Shown: positions 48,654-58,105, counted from the first letter of the stretch. The stretch: 64,000 bases of DNA from Ignavibacteriota bacterium (GCA_026390735.1 JAPLFJ010000034.1:124001-188000); one strand, 5' to 3'. Notes: generated by a model not told the origin, from the sequence alone. Program-made: numbers and translations.

Positions 48654-50738
48654 TCATTTTAGATATTTATCCAGCCATCCGAAGAATGTCCTCTGCCACA
48701 GTATCCCGTTCTGCGGAGATAACACCCAATGGTTTTCTTCTGGCAGCAATAACATCCTTGCAGGTACTCCCAGAAGCACTGCAGCATTGAATGCCTGCAT
48801 TGCCTGAGTATACGCAATTCTGTAATCTCTTTCTCCGTGAATTACGAGTATAGGTGTATCCCAGTTCTTCACGTATTTATGCGGAGAAATATCGTATGTC
48901 TTTTGTGCTACTTTGTTTTCTTTTTCCCAGAAAGCACCCCCTAAATCCCAGTTAACAAACCACATTTCTTCTGTTTCCAGATACTGACTCTCAAGATTAA
49001 ACATTCCGTCGTGTGCGATGAATGCTTTAAACCTCTTGTCGTGATTTCCTGCCAGCCAGTAAATAGAGAACCCGCCGTAACTCGCACCTACTGCTCCGAG
49101 TTTATCCTTGTCAACATAAGGTTCTGTCGATATATCATCAATTGCACTTAAATAATCTTTCATATTCTGACCGCCGTAGTCTCCGCTTATCTGTTCAAGC
49201 CATTCCATTCCGAATGAAGGTACTCCTCTTCTGTTCGGTGCAATTATAATGTATCCGCTTGCTGCCATCATCTGGAAGTTCCATCTGTAACTCCAGAACT
49301 GGTCAACTGTACTCTGCGGACCGCCTTCACAGAACAGCAGAGTTGGATACTTTTTATTCGGGTCAAAGTTCGGTGGATACACAACCCACGCAAGCATATC
49401 TTTATTATCTGTAGTTTTAACCATTCTCTTCTTCACTTCGCCAATCTTCAACTGGTCTAGCATTCCCTTGTTAACAAAACTTATTTCCTTCGCTTCGCCC
49501 GTTGCAGGATTAACCGAATATATCTCTGTCGGCTTTGACATCGACTGCCTCATTGCGATTAAACTATTCCCTGCTTTTGTGACCGATATATAATTATGCA
49601 CGCCGTCTGTAACTCTTGTATTTTTTCCTGAAGCAATGTCATACCTGTAAATTTCCTGCGTCCCCTTCACGCCGCTCGTAAAATATATTTCCTTGCTGTC
49701 TTTTGTAAACTCGTGATTCTCTGCATACTGGTCTAAGTCCTTCGTGCAATAAGTCTTTTCATTGGTACTTAAGTTAAGCATAAACAATCTTGTCTTATCC
49801 GATTCATACCCGTCACGCTCCATACTCGTCCACGCAACGTATTTCCCGTCAGGTGAAAAGACAGGACCGACATCGTATCCCATCATTCCCTCAGAAAGAT
49901 TAACAGTCTGCTTTGAACTTAAATCGTATAAATATATATCAGAGTTTGTGGAAATCGCATATTGTTTTCCTCTCATCTTCTTGCTCGTATAAGCAATCTT
50001 CTTTGAATCCGCACTCCAGTTAATCTGTTCCACACCGCCAAACGGCTTTACAGGTGTGTCCCATCCTTCGCCTTCGTTTATATCAAGTCCGTCTTTTATG
50101 TTCCCGCCGTTATAATCCGATATAAATATATGGCTGTACAGTCCGTCTTCCCATTCGTCCCAGTGCCTGTACATTAAGTCGTCAATTATTCTCGCATTTG
50201 CCTTTGGTAAATCCGGATAGATATCCTGAACTGTCTTATCTATCTTCACATCCTTTAAATAAAACACCTTTGTCATATCAGGCGAATACTTAAAGTCATT
50301 CACTCCGTCAGTTACGTTCAACACCTGCTTTAAATCACTTCCGTCAGGATTCATTTCCCAGACCTGCATAGTGCCACCTCTGTTTGAAACGTACCCAATC
50401 TTTTTTCCGTCAGGTCTGAACTTCAGTCCGAACTTTGCGTCCGAAGATTCAGTAAGTCTTTTCTTTTTTGAGCCGTCAACACTTACACTGTATATATCAG
50501 TCTGTCCTTTATTCAGTTTTATGTTAAAATACCTGACCGCATAAACAACGGTTTGCTCGTCAGGAGAAACCGTCATTTCTGTAATCCTTCCAAGTGACCA
50601 GAGCACTTCAGGAGTCATTATATCAGAACTTAATTTTTGTTCTGAATTCGATAGTATAGTAGCAAATTTATCCTGCGCCTGAGTCAGGTTTATGATTATA
50701 AGGAATAATCCTACAACTGCTAAAAGTAATTTTCTCAT
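48654..50738 (-). CDS. S9-family serine peptidase (prolyl oligopeptidase / DPP type), exported
   Basis: 694 residues with a signal peptide (MRKLLLAVVGLFLIIINLTQ). Residues about 45-420 are a beta-propeller of PD40/TolB-like blades (FRPDGKKIGYVSNRGG, FSPDGKYVAWTS). The alpha/beta-hydrolase domain follows with nucleophile GASYGGF near residue 553, the acid residue in HGERDYRI and the histidine in EENHWV. It cleaves oligopeptides in the periplasm. Single gene, divergent from the PorV/PorQ-family gene. Confidence 0.95.
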   Translation of the reverse strand: MRKLLLAVVGLFLIIINLTQAQDKFATILSNSEQKLSSDIMTPEVLWSLGRITEMTVSPDEQTVVYAVRYFNIKLNKGQTDIYSVSVDGSKKKRLTESSDAKFGLKFRPDGKKIGYVSNRGGTMQVWEMNPDGSDLKQVLNVTDGVNDFKYSPDMTKVFYLKDVKIDKTVQDIYPDLPKANARIIDDLMYRHWDEWEDGLYSHIFISDYNGGNIKDGLDINEGEGWDTPVKPFGGVEQINWSADSKKIAYTSKKMRGKQYAISTNSDIYLYDLSSKQTVNLSEGMMGYDVGPVFSPDGKYVAWTSMERDGYESDKTRLFMLNLSTNEKTYCTKDLDQYAENHEFTKDSKEIYFTSGVKGTQEIYRYDIASGKNTRVTDGVHNYISVTKAGNSLIAMRQSMSKPTEIYSVNPATGEAKEISFVNKGMLDQLKIGEVKKRMVKTTDNKDMLAWVVYPPNFDPNKKYPTLLFCEGGPQSTVDQFWSYRWNFQMMAASGYIIIAPNRRGVPSFGMEWLEQISGDYGGQNMKDYLSAIDDISTEPYVDKDKLGAVGASYGGFSIYWLAGNHDKRFKAFIAHDGMFNLESQYLETEEMWFVNWDLGGAFWEKENKVAQKTYDISPHKYVKNWDTPILVIHGERDYRIAYTQAMQAFNAAVLLGVPARMLLLPEENHWVLSPQNGILWQRTFFGWLDKYLK

Positions 50739-50952
50739 ATATAGTTTAAATTGTAATTATTTTAAATTAATCAAAATATAGTCTCAATAAAATTGATTTA
50801 TAAATCAACAATTATATTAATTAAATATATTTATTCAATTTTTTCCTTTTAGTATTGATTTATTTACTTTAAATTAAGATAATTAAACAAAATCACAGGA
50901 GAGTGCATATAGGCATATTGTACAATTTGTACAAAACAAAATTTTTTAAAAC

Positions 50953-51993
50953 ATGAAATATATCAAAATTTCGGTAGTTGTAATTGCATTTCTCGCAATT
51001 CTCAGTAATTCAGGTTTTTCACAGGGTAACGGCAGTAAATATGCCGGTGAATTCTTAGCCATTGGTGTAGGCGGAAGACCCCTTGGAATGGGTAGTGCCT
51101 ATGTTGCTTTGGTAAACGACGTTACAGCCGGTTACTGGAATCCTGCTCTTCTGTCCAGACTTGAATATCCGCAACTCGCATTAATGCACGATGCAAGGTT
51201 TGGGAATATTCTTAATTATAATTACGGCGCTGTCGGTATTCCTATCGGCAAGAATCAATCACTCGGACTCAGTGTTATCGTTAACGGCATAGATAATATC
51301 GCCGATACACGCAATGCATTGATTGACCTCAACGGTAACGGTCAACTTGACCCTGGTGAAAGACTCGACCCAGACAGAATCACGTATTTCAATTCAAACG
51401 ACTATGCTTTTCTGTTAACTTATTCGAAGAAACAAAACGATAAGTTTTCATACGGTGCAAACTTCAAAGTTATAAGACGTTCACTTGCAGAAGAATCTGC
51501 ATGGGGTCTTGGTTTTGATTTAGGCCTCGCTTACAATCCAATTGAAAGATTGATGATTGGTGCAAACCTGCAGGACGTTACAACAACATACCTTGCCTGG
51601 AGCACAGGGAAAAAAGAGAATATATCCCCTACTGCTAAAATCGGTGCGGCTTATGTACTCCCGGTACCTTTCCTTAATGGAACTATAGTTCCTGCCTCCG
51701 ACCTTGACGTAAGGTTTGAAAACAGAAGAACTGCATCTAATTTTAACATAGGTGCCGTATCATTCGATTTCCACGGCGGACTCGAATACAACTACGCAAA
51801 CCTTTTCAGCATTCGCGGCGGTTATAATGAAATCGGAAACCTTACACTCGGTGCAGGTATAAAACTCCCCAAGATTAATATCGATTACTCATTCGCAAAA
51901 TTTGACGGTGACGAACAACTCGGCAACACACACAGAATATCTTTAACATTCACACTCGAAGAAGACAAGTTTAAACGTAAAGTAAGTAAATAA
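50953..51993 (+). CDS. PorV/PorQ-family outer-membrane protein
   Basis: 346 residues with a signal peptide (cleavage near GFSQ). The opening AGEFLAIGVGGRPLGMGSAYVAL and VTAGYWNPALLS are the PorV/PorQ family signature. The rest alternates short beta-strands with turns, ending in a TFTLEE barrel strand. In T9SS, PorV shuttles cargo from the translocon to the attachment complex, and PorQ is part of that complex. I cannot tell which role applies here. Surrounding T9SS cargo genes make the link plausible. Confidence 0.88.
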   Translation: MKYIKISVVVIAFLAILSNSGFSQGNGSKYAGEFLAIGVGGRPLGMGSAYVALVNDVTAGYWNPALLSRLEYPQLALMHDARFGNILNYNYGAVGIPIGKNQSLGLSVIVNGIDNIADTRNALIDLNGNGQLDPGERLDPDRITYFNSNDYAFLLTYSKKQNDKFSYGANFKVIRRSLAEESAWGLGFDLGLAYNPIERLMIGANLQDVTTTYLAWSTGKKENISPTAKIGAAYVLPVPFLNGTIVPASDLDVRFENRRTASNFNIGAVSFDFHGGLEYNYANLFSIRGGYNEIGNLTLGAGIKLPKINIDYSFAKFDGDEQLGNTHRISLTFTLEEDKFKRKVSK

Positions 51994-52007
51994 TTTTATC
52001 TTTTAAT

Positions 52008-52041
52008 AAAAGGCCTCTTGTTCAGATACAAGAGGCCTTTT
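52008..52041 (+). terminator. Strong intrinsic terminator
   Basis: AAAAGGCCTCTTGT-TCAGAT-ACAAGAGGCCTTTT, perfect 14-bp stem plus T-run, 15 bp past the stop codon. Confidence 0.9.
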
Positions 52042-52155
52042 TCTTTTGCAACAATTCTTCTCAAAACCCAATATTAAACCAGGCCACCACAATTATATGT
52101 ATGAACATTTATTGTTACAATTTTGTTATATAATGAAACAACAAATAGAGAACAA

Positions 52156-52971
52156 ATGAAAAACAAACAAATTACAAAAAGTGTATTTACAGCAGCGCTT
52201 GCAATATCTTTCGTTGCCATGGTTTCAATGGTTGCCTACGCATACTCAACAGGTATCACAGGCAAAACACACAAAGGTCCTGATCCGGGATGTACCTGTC
52301 ACGACCCAAATCCGAGTACTTCCGTGTCTGTGATAATATCAGGCCCCGGCATTCTGGCACCCGGTATTACTGCAACTTATACTGTGAAAATTTCAGGCGG
52401 TCCGCTAGTAAAAGCAGGCACAAACATTGCTGTCAGCAGAGGTGTCATTGACGTATTAGCAGGTTCAGGTCTTCAGAAAATGGGCGATGAACTTACACAT
52501 ACTGACCCAAAAGCACCGCTGAACGATACCGTCAGTTTCAGTTTTCAGTATACTGCTCCTGTAACTTTAGGATTCGATACTCTGTACGCAAACGGCAACA
52601 GTGTGAATTTCGACAATTCAAACTCAGGTGATATGTGGAACTTTGCCGCTGATAAACTTGTAATGATATCTGTCCCTGCGGGAACCGGTAATAATCAGAA
52701 CATTAAAAAAGACTTCAAACTCTATCAGAACTATCCGAACCCGTTTAATCCTTCAACAAGTATTAAATTTGATGTTCCGAAAGCAGGTGATGTAAAAATC
52801 GTTGTATACGATGCAGCAGGCAAAGAAATGCAGACACTTGTTAACAGTGTATTTCAGCAAGGTTCTTATGAAACTTCTTTCAACGGTTCAAACCTCAACA
52901 GCGGAGTTTATTTCTATAAAATCACTGCAAACGGATTCACTGAAACAAAAAGAATGTTACTAATAAAATAA
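52156..52971 (+). CDS. Secreted choice-of-anchor-V-like protein with T9SS type A sorting domain
   Basis: 271 residues from the ATG at 52156; the longer frame starts at a TTG. The signal peptide ends near AYAYS. The mature N-terminus reads TGKTHKGPDPGCTCHDP, typical of choice-of-anchor V domains; the CxCH is not a heme motif. A beta-sandwich region (ISGPGILAPGITATYTVKI, IAVSRGVIDVL) follows. The sorting domain has NYPNPFNPSTSIKFDVP. Surface or secreted; function unknown. Confidence 0.88.
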   Translation: MKNKQITKSVFTAALAISFVAMVSMVAYAYSTGITGKTHKGPDPGCTCHDPNPSTSVSVIISGPGILAPGITATYTVKISGGPLVKAGTNIAVSRGVIDVLAGSGLQKMGDELTHTDPKAPLNDTVSFSFQYTAPVTLGFDTLYANGNSVNFDNSNSGDMWNFAADKLVMISVPAGTGNNQNIKKDFKLYQNYPNPFNPSTSIKFDVPKAGDVKIVVYDAAGKEMQTLVNSVFQQGSYETSFNGSNLNSGVYFYKITANGFTETKRMLLIK

Positions 52972-52988
52972 CATTAGTTTAAAGTATT

Positions 52989-53026
52989 AAAAAAGCTGCA
53001 TCAGGTTATCCCGGTGCAGCTTTTTT
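52989..53026 (+). terminator. Intrinsic terminator, first of two copies with an identical core
   Basis: AAAAAAGCTGCA...TGCAGCTTTTTT hairpin. A 38-bp block of it (52992-53029) is identical to 58049-58086. Confidence 0.88.
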
Positions 53027-53312
53027 GCTGGCTGCAGTAAACCCACGCCACCTTTGTGGCGAATACAGGTTCCCACTCATAATTATTTAACTCAGTCTCA
53101 TTTTGAGACTCTAAAATCTTTGATTACAGCCCGTAATCTGCAGTTCACAGAAATTTTTCCTCCCACGCACTCCAAATCCTCCTGTAATTCTTACATACTG
53201 TATCATCAAAACCCAAAAAAACTGGGTAGGCAATAGTTTCATTACACTCCAAAATACTCATTAATCGTTTAATATTATCTTTTGTCGTGGGTATTTACCG
53301 TTAAACCTTTCT

Positions 53313-53344
53313 TTTCAAAATGAGAAAGTATTCTCAAATTGAGA
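53313..53344. promoter_or_regulatory. Pair of TCTCA-N3-TGAGA sites upstream of a sigma-54 promoter
   Basis: TTTCA-AAA-TGAGA (53313-53325, one mismatch) and TCTCA-AAT-TGAGA (53332-53344, perfect), centred about 102 and 83 bp before the predicted start near 53421. A perfect further copy lies at 53097-53109. Position and symmetry fit an activator binding as adjacent dimers. Confidence 0.45.
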
Positions 53345-53394
53345 CAACTTTAAAATATTATACACGAATGAAGCCCATAATCGCATCATTTATA

Positions 53395-53410
53395 TGGCAT
53401 AGTAATTGCA
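53395..53410 (+). promoter_or_regulatory. Sigma-54 (-24/-12) promoter upstream of the repeat/FGE-fold gene
   Basis: TGGCATA-GTAA-TTGCA, with canonical GG-N10-GC spacing and a perfect TTGCA -12 element. Confidence 0.6.
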
Positions 53411-53712
53411 TGATAAAATATAAATTTAAGAAATGTAAATGGAAAGCGGAAGAATAAATAATTTGAATCTATGTTTAATGAACTCTCTTTCGGCACCAGA
53501 ATTTTCGCTTATGGTGTGGGATGCTGAATTAAATTTAACAGCACTCAGGATAAAATGTATAAATGCAGACTAAAAGAAAAACAGATTATAATTTTAAGAA
53601 ATTGTCAGAACAATTTAATGCTATATAAAAAATCGTTTGAAGAGATTATTAACAGAGTCAAAACAAATTATACAAACATTAATTTTTTAAATATAAAATA
53701 AAGGATAGTATT

Positions 53713-56700
53713 ATGGTAAAAACAATTAACAGCTTCATGTTTATTTTCTTAGTTGTGTTTGCATTTAGCAATGTCTTTGCGAATAACATCACTGTTTCTG
53801 GTGTAAGTTTATCGGGAAACAACACATCAGGAACACCACATTTTATAATGGTGAACTTCGGTCTAAGCTGGGATAATTCCTGGAAGACTATTTCGCGTTC
53901 AGATTATGCTTCCGCTGCCGGTGCAACTTCATCCAATTCAATCGGGTATGTTTCTGATGTAGGTGCGGCTTCTGTTTGTACTTTACCCATTGGTGCTACC
54001 TCCACTTACACTTCAGATGCCGGTGCAACTTCGCCGTATTACGTATCCAGCGCAGGTGTTGTGTCGGGAATTGGTACTTATACTTCTTCATCAAATGCAA
54101 TGAGCTATACTGATAATCCAATTATATATGTTGACAACACCGCAGGTTTAGTTCCTGGTATGATTGTTAATGTAACATCTGGCACAGGTGAATTTGCTCC
54201 TGGTACTTATGTACTGAACGTGCAAAGTGGTTATTTTGAAGTTTCTATGAATCCGATAATACCTCTTTCAGAAGCAACTGTAACAGGCACAATATCAGAT
54301 TATATTTCTTCACCCGTCAGTACCTCATCAAAATCTAATATTTCTGTAATCAGTGTAGCAGGTCTTGTGGTTGGTATGCCCGTTACAGTAACTTCGGGTT
54401 CGGGTGAATTTCCTCCGGGTACTTATGTTTCTTACATAAATACTTATCAAAACACTTTTGATGTTTCAGCAGACCCCGTTTCTGGTTTATACGACGCAGT
54501 AATAACTGCTTATAATACTATAATGACAGTTCCAAGCACAACACGGCTTATTGCAGGGATGCATTTAACCGTTACTGCAGGGACGGGAGTTTTTGCTGAA
54601 GGCACTATTGTTACAGGAGTTTTTGATGCAACACATTTCATAATCTCATCGGTTCCCGTCACTCCGTTTTCAGGAACTGAGAATGTAATCACAGGTGTAC
54701 AAAAATACGTTTCTTCTCCCGGTGCAACATCATCCGGAAATTATATATATGTTTCAAATAATGCTTTCCTGGAAGCTGGTATGCCTGTCTCTGTTACTTC
54801 GGGTACAGGTTCTTTTCCGGCAGGAACAATCGTCACTTCTGTTGATGGTACAAATTATTTTTATGTATCTGCTGAACCAACAATACCTTTGTCAAACGGT
54901 GCGGTCATTACGGCATTCGGAAACACGATTACGGTATCCTCAAATGAATGGCTCGAAGTGGATATGCCTGTTTCTGTAACTTCCGGTGCGGGTGCTTTTC
55001 CTCCGGGTACAGTAGTTACAGAAGTAATGGGTAATGGTACACAATTTAAAGTCTCTGCAGCTCCAACTTCTCCTTTAACAGGTGGTGCTACGGTTGTTAC
55101 AGCTTATGGTAAAACTATATGTGTTTCAAGTATGACAGGTCTAAAAGTCGGTATGCCAGTTTCTGTTACTTCAGGTATAGGAGCATTTCCTGCGGGCACT
55201 AAAGTAATTTATATTTACTGGGACAACCATCATTTTATAGTTGATTCTTTGCCGTCAACTCCTTTAACAGGTGGCGAAACAGTCGTTACAGGAAGTGATG
55301 ACCAGATAACAGTTGGCAGTACAACAGGGTTGAATGTTGGAATGCGTGTAGCTGTTACATCGGGTACGGGTTCATTCGTTCCGGGAACAGTTGTTACAGA
55401 AATTATCGATGGTACGCATTTTAAAATCTCTGATACACCTCTCACTCCTTTAGCCGGCGGTACTTCTGTAGTAACAGGTTATGACGGTTCAGCAATTACT
55501 GTAAGCAGCACCTCAGGCCTGAGACTTGGAATGCATTTAAGTGTAACATCAGGTACGGGTATATTTGCTCCTGGCACTGTTGTGACAGGAGTAACAGATG
55601 CAACACACTTTACCGTTTCATCCGCTCCAACAACTGCTTTGTCAAACAACGCAGTTGTTACGGGTACAGATATAAAGAACTGGGATGCCGCTTGGGTGTT
55701 TGCGAAATTTAAGGTAAGAACAAATTATGTATCATCAGCAGGCGCAACAGGTGCAACAGGACAGACAACAATTACGGTTTCCAGCACAACTGGGCTGAGA
55801 GTAGGTATGCCTGTTAAAGTAACTTCCGGAACAGGTGTATTAACCGACGGAACTGTCGTTACTGAGATTACAGATGCTACACATTTCAAAGTATCTGCCG
55901 CACCGACAACTGCTTTGTCAGGCGGTGCAAGTGTTGTCACAGGTTATACAATATGGGAACACGCAACATTAAATCAGACAGGTCACACCGCACCATCAGG
56001 AAGCACCATTACACCCGCATCCGATGGGATGGGTGCATTTATTTACCGCAGTGCCGATGGCTCAGGAACAAACACCTGGACAGGTGCACAACTCCAATGG
56101 AACTACGGAACAAATAATGTTCCTGATGCAGCATTGATTGACATTCAGGTTTTTGCTATTGAAATGGTCTATGTCCCTCAGGGTACATATTATTTAGGCT
56201 CGGGAGGTTCCGAAAATGGAAGTTTTACTGATGGTTCCTGGGTTTCCGGGAATACTATACCGTTTCAGGTTTCCTCAGAAAGTGAAATCACTGTTTCTCA
56301 AAGTTCAGGGAATCTATGGTGCAATACTTCTAACATGTACGGCGGCAATTACGTTAGTAATATTCCTGCTGCATTTCCAAAAGGTTACAATGCATTTTAC
56401 TGCATGAAAACAGAAATCATGCAGCAGCAATACGTGGATTTCCTGAATACACTCACTTACAAACAACAATACACGCGTACTACAGATGCAAATGTTGGCA
56501 TGTATATTTATCCGAATTCCTCCGCAGGTTCTTATGTATTTAGTGCAAACAGTTACAGTAACATACTATATAGAAATAAAATAAAGATAAGCACTTCGGG
56601 TGTAGTTACTACAACTCCGGCAGTTTATACTTCTGATTACCCTTACGTTGCTTGCAACTGGATAAGTTATGGAGACCTTTCTGCATATCTCGACTGGAGC

Positions 56701-57288
56701 GGTCTGCGCCCTTTAACCGAACTTGAATTTGAAAAATCCTGCCGCGGAAATTTGCCACCAGTCCGTAACGAATATGCCTGGGGTAGTATTAATATTAAGC
56801 AAAGCACTGGTTTCACAAACTCCGGACTGATAAATGAAGTGAGTGTAAACGGTGGGAACTGCAATTACAGCCCAAACTGGACTTACTATGATGGACCAAT
56901 AAGAGTTGGTGCATTCGCAACATCAAACTCTACACGCGAATCTTCAGGTGCCACATTTTACGGAATACTGGAAATGAGCGGAAACAATTTTGAACGGGTT
57001 ATTAATGTAGGTTTTTCAGAAGGAACATGTTTTAACGGTACTCACGGTAACGGCACATTAAATTCAATTGGGAATTCTGATTGTAATACCTGGCCGGGTA
57101 CATCGAACAATTGGCAGAATAACCTGGGTTCCGGAATGAGGGGCGGAACATTTTATCCTTATAATCGTCAGAGTCCTCCGTCTGATTTAGTTAATCTTTG
57201 GCAGGTATCCGACAGATATTTTGCTTGCTGGACGAGCAGCCAGCATTGGATGGATTATGGCGGCCGTGGGGTCAGAACTGCAAACTAA
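53713..57288 (+). CDS. Secreted FGE/SUMF1-fold protein with nine in-frame beta-repeats inserted in its N-terminal domain
   Basis: 1191 residues with a signal peptide (MVKTINSFMFIFLVVFAFSN, cleavage near FAN). A conserved N-terminal module begins ITVSGVSLSG and FGLSWDNSWKT (residues 50-59) but resumes only at NWDAAWVFAKFKV (656-668). It is interrupted again and resumes at WEHATL (748). Nine repeats of about 60 residues fill the gaps, eight in the first and one in the second, each like ITVSSTTGLRVGMPV plus VTSGTG, GTVVT and VSAAPTTAL. The C-terminal FGE-sulfatase fold spans about 815-1191 (EMVYVPQGTYYLG, LRPLTELEFEKSCRG, EMSGNN, GGRGVRTAN). The paired catalytic cysteines of true FGE are not seen, so a structural or binding role is likelier. 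No T9SS domain is present. Confidence 0.85.
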   Translation: MVKTINSFMFIFLVVFAFSNVFANNITVSGVSLSGNNTSGTPHFIMVNFGLSWDNSWKTISRSDYASAAGATSSNSIGYVSDVGAASVCTLPIGATSTYTSDAGATSPYYVSSAGVVSGIGTYTSSSNAMSYTDNPIIYVDNTAGLVPGMIVNVTSGTGEFAPGTYVLNVQSGYFEVSMNPIIPLSEATVTGTISDYISSPVSTSSKSNISVISVAGLVVGMPVTVTSGSGEFPPGTYVSYINTYQNTFDVSADPVSGLYDAVITAYNTIMTVPSTTRLIAGMHLTVTAGTGVFAEGTIVTGVFDATHFIISSVPVTPFSGTENVITGVQKYVSSPGATSSGNYIYVSNNAFLEAGMPVSVTSGTGSFPAGTIVTSVDGTNYFYVSAEPTIPLSNGAVITAFGNTITVSSNEWLEVDMPVSVTSGAGAFPPGTVVTEVMGNGTQFKVSAAPTSPLTGGATVVTAYGKTICVSSMTGLKVGMPVSVTSGIGAFPAGTKVIYIYWDNHHFIVDSLPSTPLTGGETVVTGSDDQITVGSTTGLNVGMRVAVTSGTGSFVPGTVVTEIIDGTHFKISDTPLTPLAGGTSVVTGYDGSAITVSSTSGLRLGMHLSVTSGTGIFAPGTVVTGVTDATHFTVSSAPTTALSNNAVVTGTDIKNWDAAWVFAKFKVRTNYVSSAGATGATGQTTITVSSTTGLRVGMPVKVTSGTGVLTDGTVVTEITDATHFKVSAAPTTALSGGASVVTGYTIWEHATLNQTGHTAPSGSTITPASDGMGAFIYRSADGSGTNTWTGAQLQWNYGTNNVPDAALIDIQVFAIEMVYVPQGTYYLGSGGSENGSFTDGSWVSGNTIPFQVSSESEITVSQSSGNLWCNTSNMYGGNYVSNIPAAFPKGYNAFYCMKTEIMQQQYVDFLNTLTYKQQYTRTTDANVGMYIYPNSSAGSYVFSANSYSNILYRNKIKISTSGVVTTTPAVYTSDYPYVACNWISYGDLSAYLDWSGLRPLTELEFEKSCRGNLPPVRNEYAWGSINIKQSTGFTNSGLINEVSVNGGNCNYSPNWTYYDGPIRVGAFATSNSTRESSGATFYGILEMSGNNFERVINVGFSEGTCFNGTHGNGTLNSIGNSDCNTWPGTSNNWQNNLGSGMRGGTFYPYNRQSPPSDLVNLWQVSDRYFACWTSSQHWMDYGGRGVRTAN

Positions 57289-57331
57289 CACAATTACGAA
57301 TAAATTAAACTTAATAATAAGGAATACACAA

Positions 57332-58027
57332 ATGAATAAAATAATATTATACATAATCTTTATCCTGGCTCTTCCTGCAATGCTTTTTGCTCAGTACAAC
57401 GGAGGAAACGGTGGAAGTGGTACTGTCGGTACAGTAAACAATTCTCCACTTCCAGTGAATCTTTCTTCTTTTACATCGAACGTCAATGGAAGAAATATTA
57501 CACTTAATTGGGTTACAGCATCAGAAGTAAATAATGCAGGATTCGAAATCCAGAGGATAAAAAGTTCGGATTCAAAAACCCAGAATTATGAAAAGGCTGG
57601 ATTCATTCAGGGTAAAGGAACTGTAAACACTTCGACAAATTATTCATATACTGATAAGAAACTTGACTGCGGCAAATATCAGTACAGACTGAAACAGATT
57701 GACATTAACGGTAACTTTGATTTCTACAACCTAAATGGCGAAGTAGAAATTGGATTGCCAACAAAATATGACATCAGCCAGAATTATCCGAATCCTTTTA
57801 ATCCAACAACTAAAATTGACTTCCAGCTTCCGATAGACGGGAAAGTGTCGCTGAAGATTTATGATATAACAGGAAGAGAGATGGCAACGCTTATGAACAA
57901 TGAGTTTAAGAAAGCGGATTATTATACGGTGATGTTTAACGGAAGTAATCTTTCGAGCGGTATATATTTCTATAGGATAATTGCAGACAAGTTTGTGGTG
58001 ACAAAGAAAATGGTTCTTTTGAAATAA
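57332..58027 (+). CDS. Small secreted protein made almost only of a T9SS sorting module
   Basis: 231 residues from the ATG at 57332 with AAGGAA upstream; the longer frame from a TTG overlaps the previous gene. The signal peptide ends MLFAQ, followed by a glycine-rich linker (YNGGNGGSGTVGTVNN). The same SPLPVNLSSFT fibronectin-like module and NYPNPFNPTTKIDF sorting domain that end the proteins at 11179 and 13695 then follow. There is no cargo domain. It lies 43 bp after the FGE-fold gene, which lacks a sorting domain, and is probably co-transcribed with it. Confidence 0.88.
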   Translation: MNKIILYIIFILALPAMLFAQYNGGNGGSGTVGTVNNSPLPVNLSSFTSNVNGRNITLNWVTASEVNNAGFEIQRIKSSDSKTQNYEKAGFIQGKGTVNTSTNYSYTDKKLDCGKYQYRLKQIDINGNFDFYNLNGEVEIGLPTKYDISQNYPNPFNPTTKIDFQLPIDGKVSLKIYDITGREMATLMNNEFKKADYYTVMFNGSNLSSGIYFYRIIADKFVVTKKMVLLK

Positions 58028-58048
58028 GGTCACCAAAAGTCTTTTCCC

Positions 58049-58086
58049 AAAGCTGCATCAGGTTATCCCGGTGCAGCTTTTTTGCT
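58049..58086 (+). terminator. Intrinsic terminator, second identical copy
   Basis: Same 38-bp hairpin and T-run as 52992-53029, 21 bp after the stop codon. Confidence 0.88.
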
Positions 58087-58105
58087 TAAATCTGTTTTTA
58101 CAAAA

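Larger units (their letters stand above)
53030..53712. other. Regulatory intergenic region and long leader of the repeat-protein gene
   Basis: Contains a perfect palindrome AGTCTCA-TTT-TGAGACT (53094-53110), two related sites at 53313-53344, a sigma-54 promoter at 53395-53410, and then about 290 nt of apparent leader before the ATG at 53713. A 44-codon frame (53439-53573) starts in the leader, but its product has no recognisable feature and no ribosome site. Confidence 0.6.

Noticed and set aside
52240-52300. CTCH read as a possible heme-binding motif
   Set aside because: Spacing is C-x-C-H, not CxxCH; the context matches choice-of-anchor V domains.
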